From Deinococcus alpinitundrae (GTDB taxonomy: Bacteria; Deinococcota; Deinococci; Deinococcales; Deinococcaceae): DNA of 64,000 nt. Shown here piece by piece: positions 46,023-57,386 of the stretch (the first letter of the stretch is position 1; each line of letters starts with the position of its first letter). The stretch is from assembly GCF_009982895.1 (NCBI RefSeq), contig NZ_WXZL01000002.1, forward strand, positions 248,001 through 312,000, written 5' to 3'. The notes beneath the pieces are model-generated. The model was not told where the DNA came from. It searched no databases and worked only from the letters and a program-made list of their open reading frames with translations. Both the position numbers and the translations under genes were made by a program.

Positions 46023-47246
46023 TCACCGCACTGCCCTGGGCGCTTCCAGCCTGCGGGCCAGCAGCGAGAGCAGGTAAGCGAAGACAAAGTACAAGAGCGC
46101 CACCGTCAGGTACAACTCGAAGGTGGCCGTCACCAGCCGGTTGGCGGTGATGCGCCCGGCTCCGGCGAGTTCGATGAGGCCCACGATGCTGACCAGCGAG
46201 GTGTCCTTGAAGAGGCTGATGAATTGCCCCACCAGCGGCGGAATCATGTTGCGTACCGCCTGCGGCAAGACGACCTGGAGCATGGTCTGGGTGCCGGAGA
46301 GGCCCAGCGCCCGCGCCGCTTCGGCCTGGCCGCTGGGCAGCGCCTGAATGCCCGCCCGCACGATCTCGGCCACATACGCGCCGGTAAAGAGCGAGAGGGC
46401 CGCGACCACCGCCCAGAACTGGGTGCCCTCGCCCAGCACGTACGGAACGAAGATGAAAAACCAGAAGATCACCGTGATGAACGGCAAGCTGCGAAACAGC
46501 TCGATGTAGCCCACGCTGATGCCGCGAATGACCGGCAGGGTGTTGGTGCGCCCCACCCCGAACAGCAGTCCCAGCGGAATCGCGCCGAGAATGCCCAGAA
46601 TTGCCAGAATCAAGCTCAGGGCCAGGCCACCGATACTGACCTGCGGCGAGACGGTGGGAAACAGCAGCACGATGCCGACGGCTGCACCGATCACCAGGGG
46701 AATCCAGCCGTTGCGAATCTTGAGCTGGGCCATGCCGAAGGCCGCGACAGTCCCCAGGGCCAGGGCCGCGAAGCCCCACAGCCGCCAGAGCTGATCGGCG
46801 AACTGCTCGGCACGGAAGCGCCCGATCAACAGAAACAAAAAGTTGCGCTGCACCTCGTTCCAGCTCGGCAGGGTCACGATCCATTTCAGCAGCAGGCCGC
46901 CGATCAGCACCACGACGGCCAGCGCGACGATCACCGACCAGCGTTTGTAGACGTTCTGGGCGGCGTGCGCCTGCTCGGCTCCCAGGCGGCGGCGGGCGTC
47001 GGCGGCGGCGGTGAGGCCCGCACCGAGATGCAGCGACACGACGGCAATCAGTGCCAGCACGATGCTGAAGGCGGCCCCGCTTTGCAGCAGCGGCCAGGCG
47101 ATCAGCCACACCAGCGCCGCCGTTGCCAGAAACTGCACGCCCAGCAAGGTGTGGCCCAGCAGCAGCTGACCCAGGCCCGGCACCAGGTACGAGAGCCAGC
47201 TCAGAGCCGAGGTGCTGGCGGGCTGGACGGAAGGTTTGACAGTCAT
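46023..47246 (-). CDS. amino acid ABC transporter permease with N-terminal membrane extension
   Basis: A 407-residue permease. The C-terminal 220 residues are a normal His/Glu/Gln/Arg-type permease with ELFRSLPFITVIFW and the coupling loop EAARALGLSGTQTMLQVVLPQAVRNM. The first 170-190 residues add several hydrophobic helices, starting SYLVPGLGQLLLGHTLLG. Long AapM-type permeases also carry extra helices, so this may be a family feature. It forms a heterodimer with the permease at 47257-48069, 10 bp upstream. Confidence 0.88.
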   Translation of the reverse strand: MTVKPSVQPASTSALSWLSYLVPGLGQLLLGHTLLGVQFLATAALVWLIAWPLLQSGAAFSIVLALIAVVSLHLGAGLTAAADARRRLGAEQAHAAQNVYKRWSVIVALAVVVLIGGLLLKWIVTLPSWNEVQRNFLFLLIGRFRAEQFADQLWRLWGFAALALGTVAAFGMAQLKIRNGWIPLVIGAAVGIVLLFPTVSPQVSIGGLALSLILAILGILGAIPLGLLFGVGRTNTLPVIRGISVGYIELFRSLPFITVIFWFFIFVPYVLGEGTQFWAVVAALSLFTGAYVAEIVRAGIQALPSGQAEAARALGLSGTQTMLQVVLPQAVRNMIPPLVGQFISLFKDTSLVSIVGLIELAGAGRITANRLVTATFELYLTVALLYFVFAYLLSLLARRLEAPRAVR

Positions 47247-47256
47247 GCCCAGCTCC

Positions 47257-48069
47257 TCAGCGGCCCGGCAGCGCCAGGCGGCGGCTGAGCAGGTTCAGAA
47301 AGAAGGTGATGGTGAGCGAGAGCACCAGATACGCCACCGTGATGGCGGTGATGCTCTCGAAGCCCCGGAAGGTGTAGCTCTGCACCTGGGTGCCGTAATA
47401 AAACAGCTCGGCCACCCCGATCTGTGAGGCCAGCGACGAGTTCTTGGTGAGGTTGAGAAACTGACTGCCCAGCGGCGGCAAGACCGCCCGGAACGCCTGC
47501 GGCAGCACGATCCGGCCCAGCACGTCCGAGCCGCTCAGCCCCAGCGATTTGGCCGCCTCGGTCTGGCCCTTGTGAACGCTCAGAATCCCGGCGCGAATCG
47601 TTTCGGCGATGTACGAACTGGTGTAGACGCTCAGCGCGGCGATGACGGCCCACTGCTCGGGTGAGTGGTCGAACAGCCAATTCTTGATGGGTGCGGGCAG
47701 CACGTTGATCACCCCGAAATTCCAGAAGAAGATCTGGACCAGCAGCGGGGTGTTGCGGAAAAACTCGACGTAGGCCGCCGCCACCCGGCTCACCACCGGA
47801 TTCTGGCTCAGCCGCGAAACGCCGACCAGCGTGCCGAGCAGCATGGCGAACACGATGCCGATCAAGGCCAGGCGGATGGTTAGCAGCATGCCGATCAAGA
47901 TGGTGGTGAGGTAAGTGCCTTTGGTCAGCGGACTGGGCTTGGAGAAGATGCTCCAGTCGAGGGTGATGTTGTTGGCCTCGAAGCCCGCACGCACCCGCAG
48001 GAAGGTGAACACCCCCACCGCGAGCAGCACCAGGACGGCGAGCAGTTGCTGATACGTACTTCTTGGCAT
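47257..48069 (-). CDS. amino acid ABC transporter permease
   Basis: A 270-residue permease of the same family. It has YVEFFRNTPLLVQIFFWNFG and the coupling loop EAAKSLGLSGSDVLGRIVLPQAFRAV. A periplasmic segment between helix one and the core (EANNITLDWSIFSKP) is typical of AapQ-type members. It lies 114 bp after the binding-protein gene and 10 bp before the second permease. Confidence 0.91.
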   Translation of the reverse strand: MPRSTYQQLLAVLVLLAVGVFTFLRVRAGFEANNITLDWSIFSKPSPLTKGTYLTTILIGMLLTIRLALIGIVFAMLLGTLVGVSRLSQNPVVSRVAAAYVEFFRNTPLLVQIFFWNFGVINVLPAPIKNWLFDHSPEQWAVIAALSVYTSSYIAETIRAGILSVHKGQTEAAKSLGLSGSDVLGRIVLPQAFRAVLPPLGSQFLNLTKNSSLASQIGVAELFYYGTQVQSYTFRGFESITAITVAYLVLSLTITFFLNLLSRRLALPGR

Positions 48070-48183
48070 GGCGCTCCTGTGGTTTTCGCAGCAAAATTGT
48101 GGAAGCGAACCGGCGAACGCACGAGCATGGGGGCGAAACGCTGCGGCTCCGCCCCCTGAGATATCAGTTCAGGTTGTGATCAA

Positions 48184-49038
48184 TCAGCGGCGCACGGGGA
48201 ACTGCGCCGGGAGCTCCTGCGAACGCTTGGGATCGGGCAGCGAGTATTTGGTCTTGGGACCGAACCACTTGGCAAAGACCTTCTTGTAGGTGCCATCAGC
48301 GCTCAGACGCGAGAGCGACTCGTTGACGAAATTGCGCCACTTGCTGTCGTTTTGCTTGAGGATCATGCCGTAAGGCTCGCTGGAGAAAAACGGCCCCACG
48401 ATGGCGTACTTGCTGGGATCGGGCGCGCTGGCTTTCAGGCCCAGCAAGATGGTGCTGTCGGTGCTGACGGCATCGACCCGGCCCTGCTGCAGAGCGGTGA
48501 AGGCGTCGGTGTACTGCTGGAGGCTGATGACGTTGGCCTTGGGCGCAGCGGCCTTGAGGTTGACCTCGCTGGTGCTGCCCTGGGCGGTGCCGACCCGCTT
48601 CCCGGCCAGATCGCGCACGGTCTTGATCGGGCTGCCCGCCGGAACCAGCAGACGCTGGCCGTCGAGGAAGTAGGTGTTGGAAAAGTCCACCGTGTCCATG
48701 CGCCCGTAGGTGGCGGTAGCGGTGGCGGCAGCGATATCGACGGTGCCGTTTTGCACGAACTCGATGCGGTTCTTGCTGGTGACCTGCTTGAGCACCACTT
48801 TGACGGGCTTCTTGCACACGTCCGAGAGGTCCTTGCCGATTTCCTTGACCAGATCGACGTCGAAGCCGGTCACATCACCGTTCTCGTCCACGAAGCCGAA
48901 AGGGGGGCTGTCGTATTTGACACCCGCATTGAACACGCCGTCGGTGCATATTTGGTCACGAATCGAGGCGGCGGAGGCGAGGCTGCCGAGCAGCACGAAG
49001 GCAGATAGGGCGGTCAGGGTGGTGGCAGATTTACGCAT
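48184..49038 (-). CDS. amino acid ABC transporter binding protein
   Basis: A 284-residue binding protein of the family 3 type with a signal peptide (LLGSLASAASIRDQI). The ligand domain contains YDSPPFGFVDENGDVTGFDVDLVKEIG and VDIAAATATATYGRMDTVDFS. Two cysteines lie in domain one. The first residues of the mature protein resemble the general L-amino acid binding protein AapJ, so a broad polar amino acid specificity is likely. An AAGGAG site precedes the ATG; this is the first gene of the operon. Confidence 0.91.
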   Translation of the reverse strand: MRKSATTLTALSAFVLLGSLASAASIRDQICTDGVFNAGVKYDSPPFGFVDENGDVTGFDVDLVKEIGKDLSDVCKKPVKVVLKQVTSKNRIEFVQNGTVDIAAATATATYGRMDTVDFSNTYFLDGQRLLVPAGSPIKTVRDLAGKRVGTAQGSTSEVNLKAAAPKANVISLQQYTDAFTALQQGRVDAVSTDSTILLGLKASAPDPSKYAIVGPFFSSEPYGMILKQNDSKWRNFVNESLSRLSADGTYKKVFAKWFGPKTKYSLPDPKRSQELPAQFPVRR

Positions 49039-49205
49039 GGGGTCTCCTTGAAGATAAAGTGGTGATTAAATGAAGATAGCATAAACAGCAGATCGGCATG
49101 TTTTCGCGCTTCCACACGCGAAGTCGTGGCTTGGCACTACAGCCAGCCCTTTGAACATGACCTGATTGCTCAAAGCCGTGAATGTCCCATTTGGGCCTAG
49201 AGGCT

Positions 49206-49553
49206 TCAGCGCAGCCAGCAGTTAACCAGGGCGCCGTCCAGCGGGCAGTTAAATCCGATGGCAGGACCAGCACCCCGGAAGAAAGCATCGGCCACCGCGT
49301 CCTTGAAAAGCCCGCCCGTGAAGTGCAGCTTGCCTGCGGCGGTGTCATAGCGGAAGGGAAAGTCGGCGCTGCCCAGATTGATGTCGAGAAAGGGTTCGAG
49401 CTGCATCGTGAAGCCGCCCGCAAAATTGACGTGCGGAGCGTAGAGAAAACACTGATAAACACCGCCCACTGATTGTTTTGCTCGGCGGCGAACTGATGGG
49501 CAATGAGTGCACCGTCGCCTGCCTGAACTTTGGGGGCGCAGATGCGGCAGCAC
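49206..49553 (-). CDS. unrecognised small gene or fragment, probably frameshifted
   Basis: The minus strand reads YQCFLYAPHVNFAGG, TMQLEPFLDINLGSADFPF, GKLHFTGGLFKDAVADAF and ends ALVNCWLR, which looks like genuine coding sequence. Immediately upstream a different frame reads CCRICAPKVQAGDGALIAHQ and AAEQNNQWAV, also protein-like. One missing base near 49455 would join the two. The joined frame would run back into the 3' end of the adjacent permease gene. I do not recognise the family. It may be a pseudogene. Confidence 0.4.
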   Translation of the reverse strand: MLPHLRPQSSGRRRCTHCPSVRRRAKQSVGGVYQCFLYAPHVNFAGGFTMQLEPFLDINLGSADFPFRYDTAAGKLHFTGGLFKDAVADAFFRGAGPAIGFNCPLDGALVNCWLR

Positions 49554-49562
49554 CGACCCTTC

Positions 49563-50668
49563 TTAACGGCTCTGGGTATCTGCCGCGTCTCTCAGGGCGT
49601 CACCGAAGAAGTTGAAGGCCAGCACCGCCACGAACAGAAACAGGCCCGGCAACAGCAGCCAGGGATACAGGCCCACCGTCTGCAAGTTGCCCGCGTCCTT
49701 GAGCAGGAGGCCCCAGCTGGTCATCGGTTCCTTGATGCCCAGGCCCAGAAAGCTCAGCGTGCTCTCGCCCAGGATGTAGCCGGGCAAACTGAGGGTCGCC
49801 GTGATCACCAGAAAGCTCGACAGGTTCGGCACGATGTGGCGCAAGATGACCCGCAGATCAGAGGCCCCCACCGCCTGCGCCGCCGAGACGTACTCGACCT
49901 GTCTGGCCGAAAGGACCTGCCCGCGCACCACCCGCGCTAGGCTCGCCCAACCGATGAGCGCCAGCACCGCCACAATGCCCAGATACACATAAGTGGAAGG
50001 CCAGCTCGCCGGAATCAGGGTGGAGAGCGCCAGCAAAATCGGCAATCTGGGGAAACTCAGTAGCACTTCAATGAGCCGCTGAATCAGGTTGTCTGTGCGC
50101 CCGCCGTAGTAACCGCTGAGACCGCCCATGACGATGCCAATGGTAAAGCTGATGATGATGCCCACCACACCCACCGTGAGGCTGACCTGCCCGCCGACCA
50201 GCGTGCGCGAGAACAGATCGCGCCCCAGTTGATCGGTGCCGAAGGGAAAATAGAAGCGGTTGTTGTCGGGGCCGGGGTCCACGCCGAAGAGGTGCCAGGT
50301 GGTACGCAGGCCCAGGAAGTTGTAAGGCTCACCGCGCACGAAGAACGCGATGGGCACGGGCGTCGTGGTGTCGGGCACGCTGGTTTTGGCAAACGTCACT
50401 GGATCGCGGCCCGTCTTGGAGCCGTAGACGAAGGGCCGCATGGGTTTGCCCTGAAACATGACGTGCAGCGCCTGGGGCGGCTGGTATTCGAAGCCCTGGT
50501 GCTGGGTGGTGATGCCGTAGGGGGCCAGGAAGCCGCCGAGCAGGGCGCTGAGATACAGCGCCGCCAGCAGCCAGCCGCCGATGACACCGAGCCGGGACTT
50601 GCGAAAGCGCCGCAGGGCCAGCGCGAAGGGCGAGGGCGTGGCCGGAGCAGCGGGCGCGGGCAGGGTGG

Positions 50669-50672
<4 letters not shown>
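49563..50672 (-). CDS. oligopeptide-type ABC transporter permease (OppC/DppC)
   Basis: A 369-residue permease with the family N-terminus FRKSRLGVIGGWLLAALYL, a long periplasmic insert of about 110 residues after helix one, and the motifs GTDQLGRDLFSRTLVGGQVSL and EYVSAAQAVGASDLRVILRHIVPN. GTG at 50670-50672 overlaps the oppB-like stop by 4 bp, which sets the start. The large insert is longer than in E. coli OppC. No ATPase genes follow; they must be encoded elsewhere. Confidence 0.91.
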
Positions 50673-51641
<969 letters not shown>

Positions 51642-51774
51642 AACTCAGCATCGTACGAACTCCGTGCGGGTGCCGCGCCGGGCCTGATGGTCGCCAGCAG
51701 CCTGATGGCCGAAAAAGCGCCCGGCGGCACGCGGGGACGCTTCCCCTGCCGAACCGGACGCCGAACATACGTTC

Positions 51775-53520
<1,746 letters not shown>

Positions 53521-53605
53521 GAAAAGACCTCCGGAAGAAAATCGCGGCGGGACGACGAACGCGGGGCCGGGACCTGACCCCGGAGATGAAGATGAACTGC
53601 CGCCC

Positions 53606-53635
53606 ACTATAAGACCATTTGTAGACCACTTGCAA
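53606..53635 (-). promoter_or_regulatory. promoter of the oligopeptide-type importer with GntR half-sites
   Basis: On the minus strand TTGCAA (53630-53635) and TATAGT (53606-53611) are 18 bp apart. The spacer holds AGTGGTCTA (53622-53630), matching half of the DasR/HutC-type site, and a second TGGTCT a few bases on. The divergent GntR/UTRA regulator is the obvious candidate to bind here. Confidence 0.55.
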
Positions 53636-53749
53636 GCTGACCGCTCCAGGCAACCGCTGCACGACGGTTGAGCGGGCTGATCCGGCGGTGTGGTAGGGCG
53701 GGTTGGTATTCAAGTGGTTGGCGCAAAAGTGCTAGGTTGACGGCTGAAG

Positions 53750-54523
53750 ATGACCGTTTTCTCCTCACGCCTCGAGGCGGCCAGCCCGGACGCGGCGGGC
53801 CTGGCGTCCAGCCCACGTTACGTGCAGGTGGCGCGCACGCTGGAAAGTGCCATCGAGCGCGGCGAATACCAGCCGGGCAACGCGCTGCCTGCCGAGCGCG
53901 AACTCGCCGTCCGGCTGGGCGTTTCACGGGTCACGGTGCGCCAGGCCATCGCCCAGCTCGCCGTGCGCGGTCTGGTCGTGCGGCGACACGGCAGCGGCAC
54001 CTTCGTCGCGCCCAGCGGCCCGCCAGTGCGCATTCAGCACCCCCTCTCGCGGCTGACCAGTTTCACCGAGGACATGCACTCACGCGGCCTGAGCGCGGGC
54101 GGGCGGGTGCTGAGCTTCACGGCGGCGCACCCCAGCGTCCACGACGCCATGAAGCTGAACCTCTCGCCAGGCCAGCTGGTCTACCGGGTGCGGCGGCTGC
54201 GCACGGCGGGCGGCGAGGCGTTGGCCGTCGAGGAGAGCTTGCTGAATGCCGGACGGCTCGGCCCCCTCAGCGCCGCAGACGTGCAGGACGTGAGCCTCTA
54301 TGCCTTGCTGCAAGCGCGTGGCGCGGGACCGGTGCGCGCACTGCGGCAGCTGCGAGCCGTTAACGCCGACGACGAGCTGGCCGGGCTGCTGGGCGTTTCG
54401 GTGGGCGCGGCGCTGCTGGCGACCGAGCGACTGGCCTGGGACGCGGCGGGACAGCCGGTGGAGCTGGCCCGCGCCCACTACCGGGGCGACCGCTACGACT
54501 TCGTGATGGAGCTGCGTGACTGA
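53750..54523 (+). CDS. GntR-family regulator, HutC/UTRA type
   Basis: A 257-residue regulator. The N-terminal winged helix reads [41 protein letters not shown] and [14 protein letters not shown]. The UTRA effector domain runs from about residue 95 ([20 protein letters not shown]) to the end. HutC/UTRA regulators respond to histidine intermediates, amino sugars or other small ligands. It is divergent from the importer gene at 53520 and followed after 59 bp by an N-formylglutamate amidohydrolase-like gene, which would fit a histidine-pathway signal. Confidence 0.92.
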   Translation: MTVFSSRLEAASPDAAGLASSPRYVQVARTLESAIERGEYQPGNALPAERELAVRLGVSRVTVRQAIAQLAVRGLVVRRHGSGTFVAPSGPPVRIQHPLSRLTSFTEDMHSRGLSAGGRVLSFTAAHPSVHDAMKLNLSPGQLVYRVRRLRTAGGEALAVEESLLNAGRLGPLSAADVQDVSLYALLQARGAGPVRALRQLRAVNADDELAGLLGVSVGAALLATERLAWDAAGQPVELARAHYRGDRYDFVMELRD

Positions 54524-54582
54524 TGGCTGCGTGACTGCCTGACCCACCCTGAAGAAAAGCACCAGGCGCTAGGCTTGCAGTC

Positions 54583-55371
54583 ATGACCGACCTCTCCAAG
54601 CTGCTGATCGTCACCCCCCACGCTTCCGGAGCGCTGCCACCGGACGTACTGCGGACCATGCTGGGCGAGGACGCCTTCGACACTGAGAAGCGCGAGGCCC
54701 TGCTGCGGCGCGTCTTTCTGGAGGGCGACCCGTTCACCGATTTGATTTTCAATCTGCCGGGAGCGCGGCAGCTCAGCGCGCCGTGGAGCCGCTTTGCCGC
54801 CGATCTCAACCGCGAGCGCGGTGATCTGAGCGACAACGGGGTGCTCAAGCTGTTCGATTTTGACCGTCAACCGCTGTATCCATCAGGCTTCACATTCTCG
54901 CCCGAGGCCAGAGAACAGCGCCTACAAGCCGTTTGGGACCCGTTCGAGCGCGACCTCAGTGCCGCTTTGAGCGGAAAGTCGCTCCTGATCGTGGGGCACA
55001 GCATGGCCCCTTACGGCCCGGCGCTGGGACCGGACCGGGGGCAGCCGCGCCCCGGCATCACCTTGATGATGGGCAGCGCCCACGAGCCATCGTTTCCGGC
55101 GGAGCACTTGGCAGCGGTGCAGGCGGCTGCCGAGCGGGCCTTCGCGGACGTGCTGGCGGGCGAGACGTTCACGCGGGTTGCCGTGAATGACCCCTGGGAC
55201 AGCGACACCATCAGCGTCCGGCACGCCCGGCAAGGCGGGGTGGCGGCCTTCGGCATCGAGGTCAACGCCGGACTGTACATGGAGAACAATCAGGCGCGGC
55301 CCGGCCAACTGGCCCGCCTGAACGCCGCGTTCGGCGTGTTCGCGAACCTGGTGCTGACGGCCCTGGGCTGA
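54583..55371 (+). CDS. N-formylglutamate amidohydrolase-family protein
   Basis: A 262-residue zinc hydrolase of the N-formylglutamate amidohydrolase family. Conserved pieces are LLIVTPHASGALPPDV, EGDPFTDLIFNLPGA, SRFAADLNRERGDL, LIVGHSMAPYGPA and HARQGGVAAFGIEVNAGLYM. The family hydrolyses N-formyl-L-glutamate, the last step of one histidine degradation route. TAGGCT lies 7 bases before the ATG, consistent with leaderless transcription. The HutC-type regulator upstream supports a histidine or related role, although no other hut gene is present. Confidence 0.87.
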   Translation: MTDLSKLLIVTPHASGALPPDVLRTMLGEDAFDTEKREALLRRVFLEGDPFTDLIFNLPGARQLSAPWSRFAADLNRERGDLSDNGVLKLFDFDRQPLYPSGFTFSPEAREQRLQAVWDPFERDLSAALSGKSLLIVGHSMAPYGPALGPDRGQPRPGITLMMGSAHEPSFPAEHLAAVQAAAERAFADVLAGETFTRVAVNDPWDSDTISVRHARQGGVAAFGIEVNAGLYMENNQARPGQLARLNAAFGVFANLVLTALG

Positions 55372-55392
55372 GTCTGGGCCAGGGGCCGCGCC

Positions 55393-57223
55393 TCAGATGT
55401 TGCGCACGGCTCCCCGCGCCGCGCTGGTGGTCATGCTGGCGTAGGCCCGCAGCGCCACCGTGATCTTGCGCGGGCGCGCCTCTGCTGGACGCCAGCCCGC
55501 CTCGTCCTGCTTCTGACGACGCGCGGCGAGGTCGGCGTCGCTCACCGCCAGATGGATGCGGCGCTCCGGAATGTCGATTTCGATGGTGTCACCCGTTTCA
55601 ACCAGGCCAATCGCGCCGCCTTCCGCTGCCTCGGGCGAGACGTGGCCGATGGACAGCCCCGACGAGCCGCCACTGAAGCGTCCGTCGGTGACGAGCGCGC
55701 ACGCCTTGCCCAGCCCCTTGGATTTCAGGTAGCTGGTGGGATACAGCATCTCCTGCATGCCGGGGCCGCCGCGCGGACCCTCGTAGCGGATCAGCACGAT
55801 CTCGCTCGCTTTGACATCGCCGTTCAGGATGGCGTCCACTGAGGCGTCCTGCGACTCGAAGACGCGGGCCGTGCCGGTGAATTTGAGAATGCTCTCGTCC
55901 ACGCCCGCTGTCTTGACGATGCAGCCGTCCTCGGCCAGATTGCCGTAGAGCACACCGCCAGCCCGCCGTCCTGCGAGAAGGCATGTGCGGCGTTGCGAAT
56001 CACGCCCGCTGCTCTATCGGTATCCAGGGCGGTGTAGCGGCGCGACTGCGAGAAGGCAATCTGGGTGGGGAAGCCGCCGGGTGCAGCGCGGTAGAAGGTA
56101 TAGGTCTGCTCGTTCTCTGTGCGTGACACGTCCCAGCGCTCCAGGGCCGCTCCCAGGCTGTCTTCGTAGACCGAATGCACCTTCCGGTTCAGCAGGCCCG
56201 CCGCTTCCAGTTGGCCCAGAATCGCCATGATGCCGCCCGCGCGGTGAACGTCTTCCATGTGAACGTCGTTCTTGGCCGGGGCGACCTTGCAAAGCACCGG
56301 CACGCGGCGCGAGAGCTGATCGATGTCGGCCATGCTGAAGTCCACCCCCGCCTCGTGTGCAGTGGCCAGCAGGTGCAGCACGGTGTTGGTTGAGCCGCCC
56401 ATGGCGATATCAAGTGTTATGGCGTTCTCGAAAGCAGCGCGGGTGGCGATGTTGCGGGGCAAGACCCGCTCGTCGTCACCCTCGTAATACCGTTTCGCCA
56501 GATCGACGATCACGTGCCCTGCCCGCCTGAACAGCCCTTCCCGGTCGGCATGGGTGGCCAGCACCGAGCCGTTCCCCGCCAGGGAGAGCCCCAGCGCCTC
56601 GGTCAGGCAGTTCATGGAGTTGGCCGTGAACATCCCCGAACACGAGCCGCAGGTCGGACAAGCACTTTTCTCCACATTCATCAATTCGTCGTCGCTCACG
56701 CTATCGTCGGCAGCCATCACCATCGCGTCCACCAGATCCAGTGAATGCAGTGTGTCTTTCAGCAGGATTTTTCCGGCCTCCATCGGGCCGCCCGACACGA
56801 ACACTGCCGGAATGTTCAGGCGCATGGCGGCCATCAGCATGCCGGGCGTAATCTTGTCGCAGTTGGAGATGCACGCCAACGCATCGGCGCAGTGGGCATT
56901 GACCATGTACTCGACCGACTCCGCAATCAGTTCGCGGCTGGGCAGCGAGTAGAGCATGCCGTCGTGGCCCATGGCGATACCGTCATCGACAGCGATGGTG
57001 TTGAATTCCTTGGAGACGCCGCCCGCTGCCTCAATCTCGCGGGCAACGAGTTGCCCCAGGTCTTTGAGGTGAACATGCCCCGGCACGAACTGGGTGAACG
57101 AATTCACCACGCGATGATCGGCTTCTGGAAATCGCCGTCCTGCATTCCCGTGGCCCGCCACAGCGCGCGGGCACCCGCCATGTTGCGGCCTTCGGTGGTG
57201 GTTCTTGAGCGCTAAGTCAGCAT
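55393..57223 (-). pseudogene. ilvD: dihydroxy-acid dehydratase gene with frameshifts and an early stop
   Basis: The minus strand encodes almost all of IlvD, the Fe-S enzyme of valine, leucine and isoleucine synthesis, but in three pieces. From an ATG at 57221-57223 codon four is TAG, then [18 protein letters not shown] and on to QKPIIA. One missing base near 57110 shifts the frame before [12 protein letters not shown]. The long middle piece keeps [11 protein letters not shown] and [17 protein letters not shown] duplicated TG near 55951-55956 shifts it again between GGLAV and [17 protein letters not shown]. The C-terminus is intact. The lesions are not in homopolymers. Confidence 0.85.
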
Positions 57224-57338
57224 ATGGTTTTTACTGTGCGCCGGAGCAGACAGCCGAACGACCACGACGTCCAGATGGGTTTTCAGGGGGCACCGGGGCG
57301 AATGGGGCAGCGAGTCTAAAGAATTCGTGAAGCTCTGG

Positions 57339-57344
57339 TAGGCT
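57339..57344 (+). promoter_or_regulatory. candidate -10 element for the carboxylesterase gene
   Basis: TAGGCT lies 42 bp before the ATG and matches the TAnnnT -10 form seen at other genes here. No clear -35 box is present. Confidence 0.35.
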
Positions 57345-57386
57345 GAGCTGACATTAAGTCAGCCTGCCACCGGACCAGACTGGATC

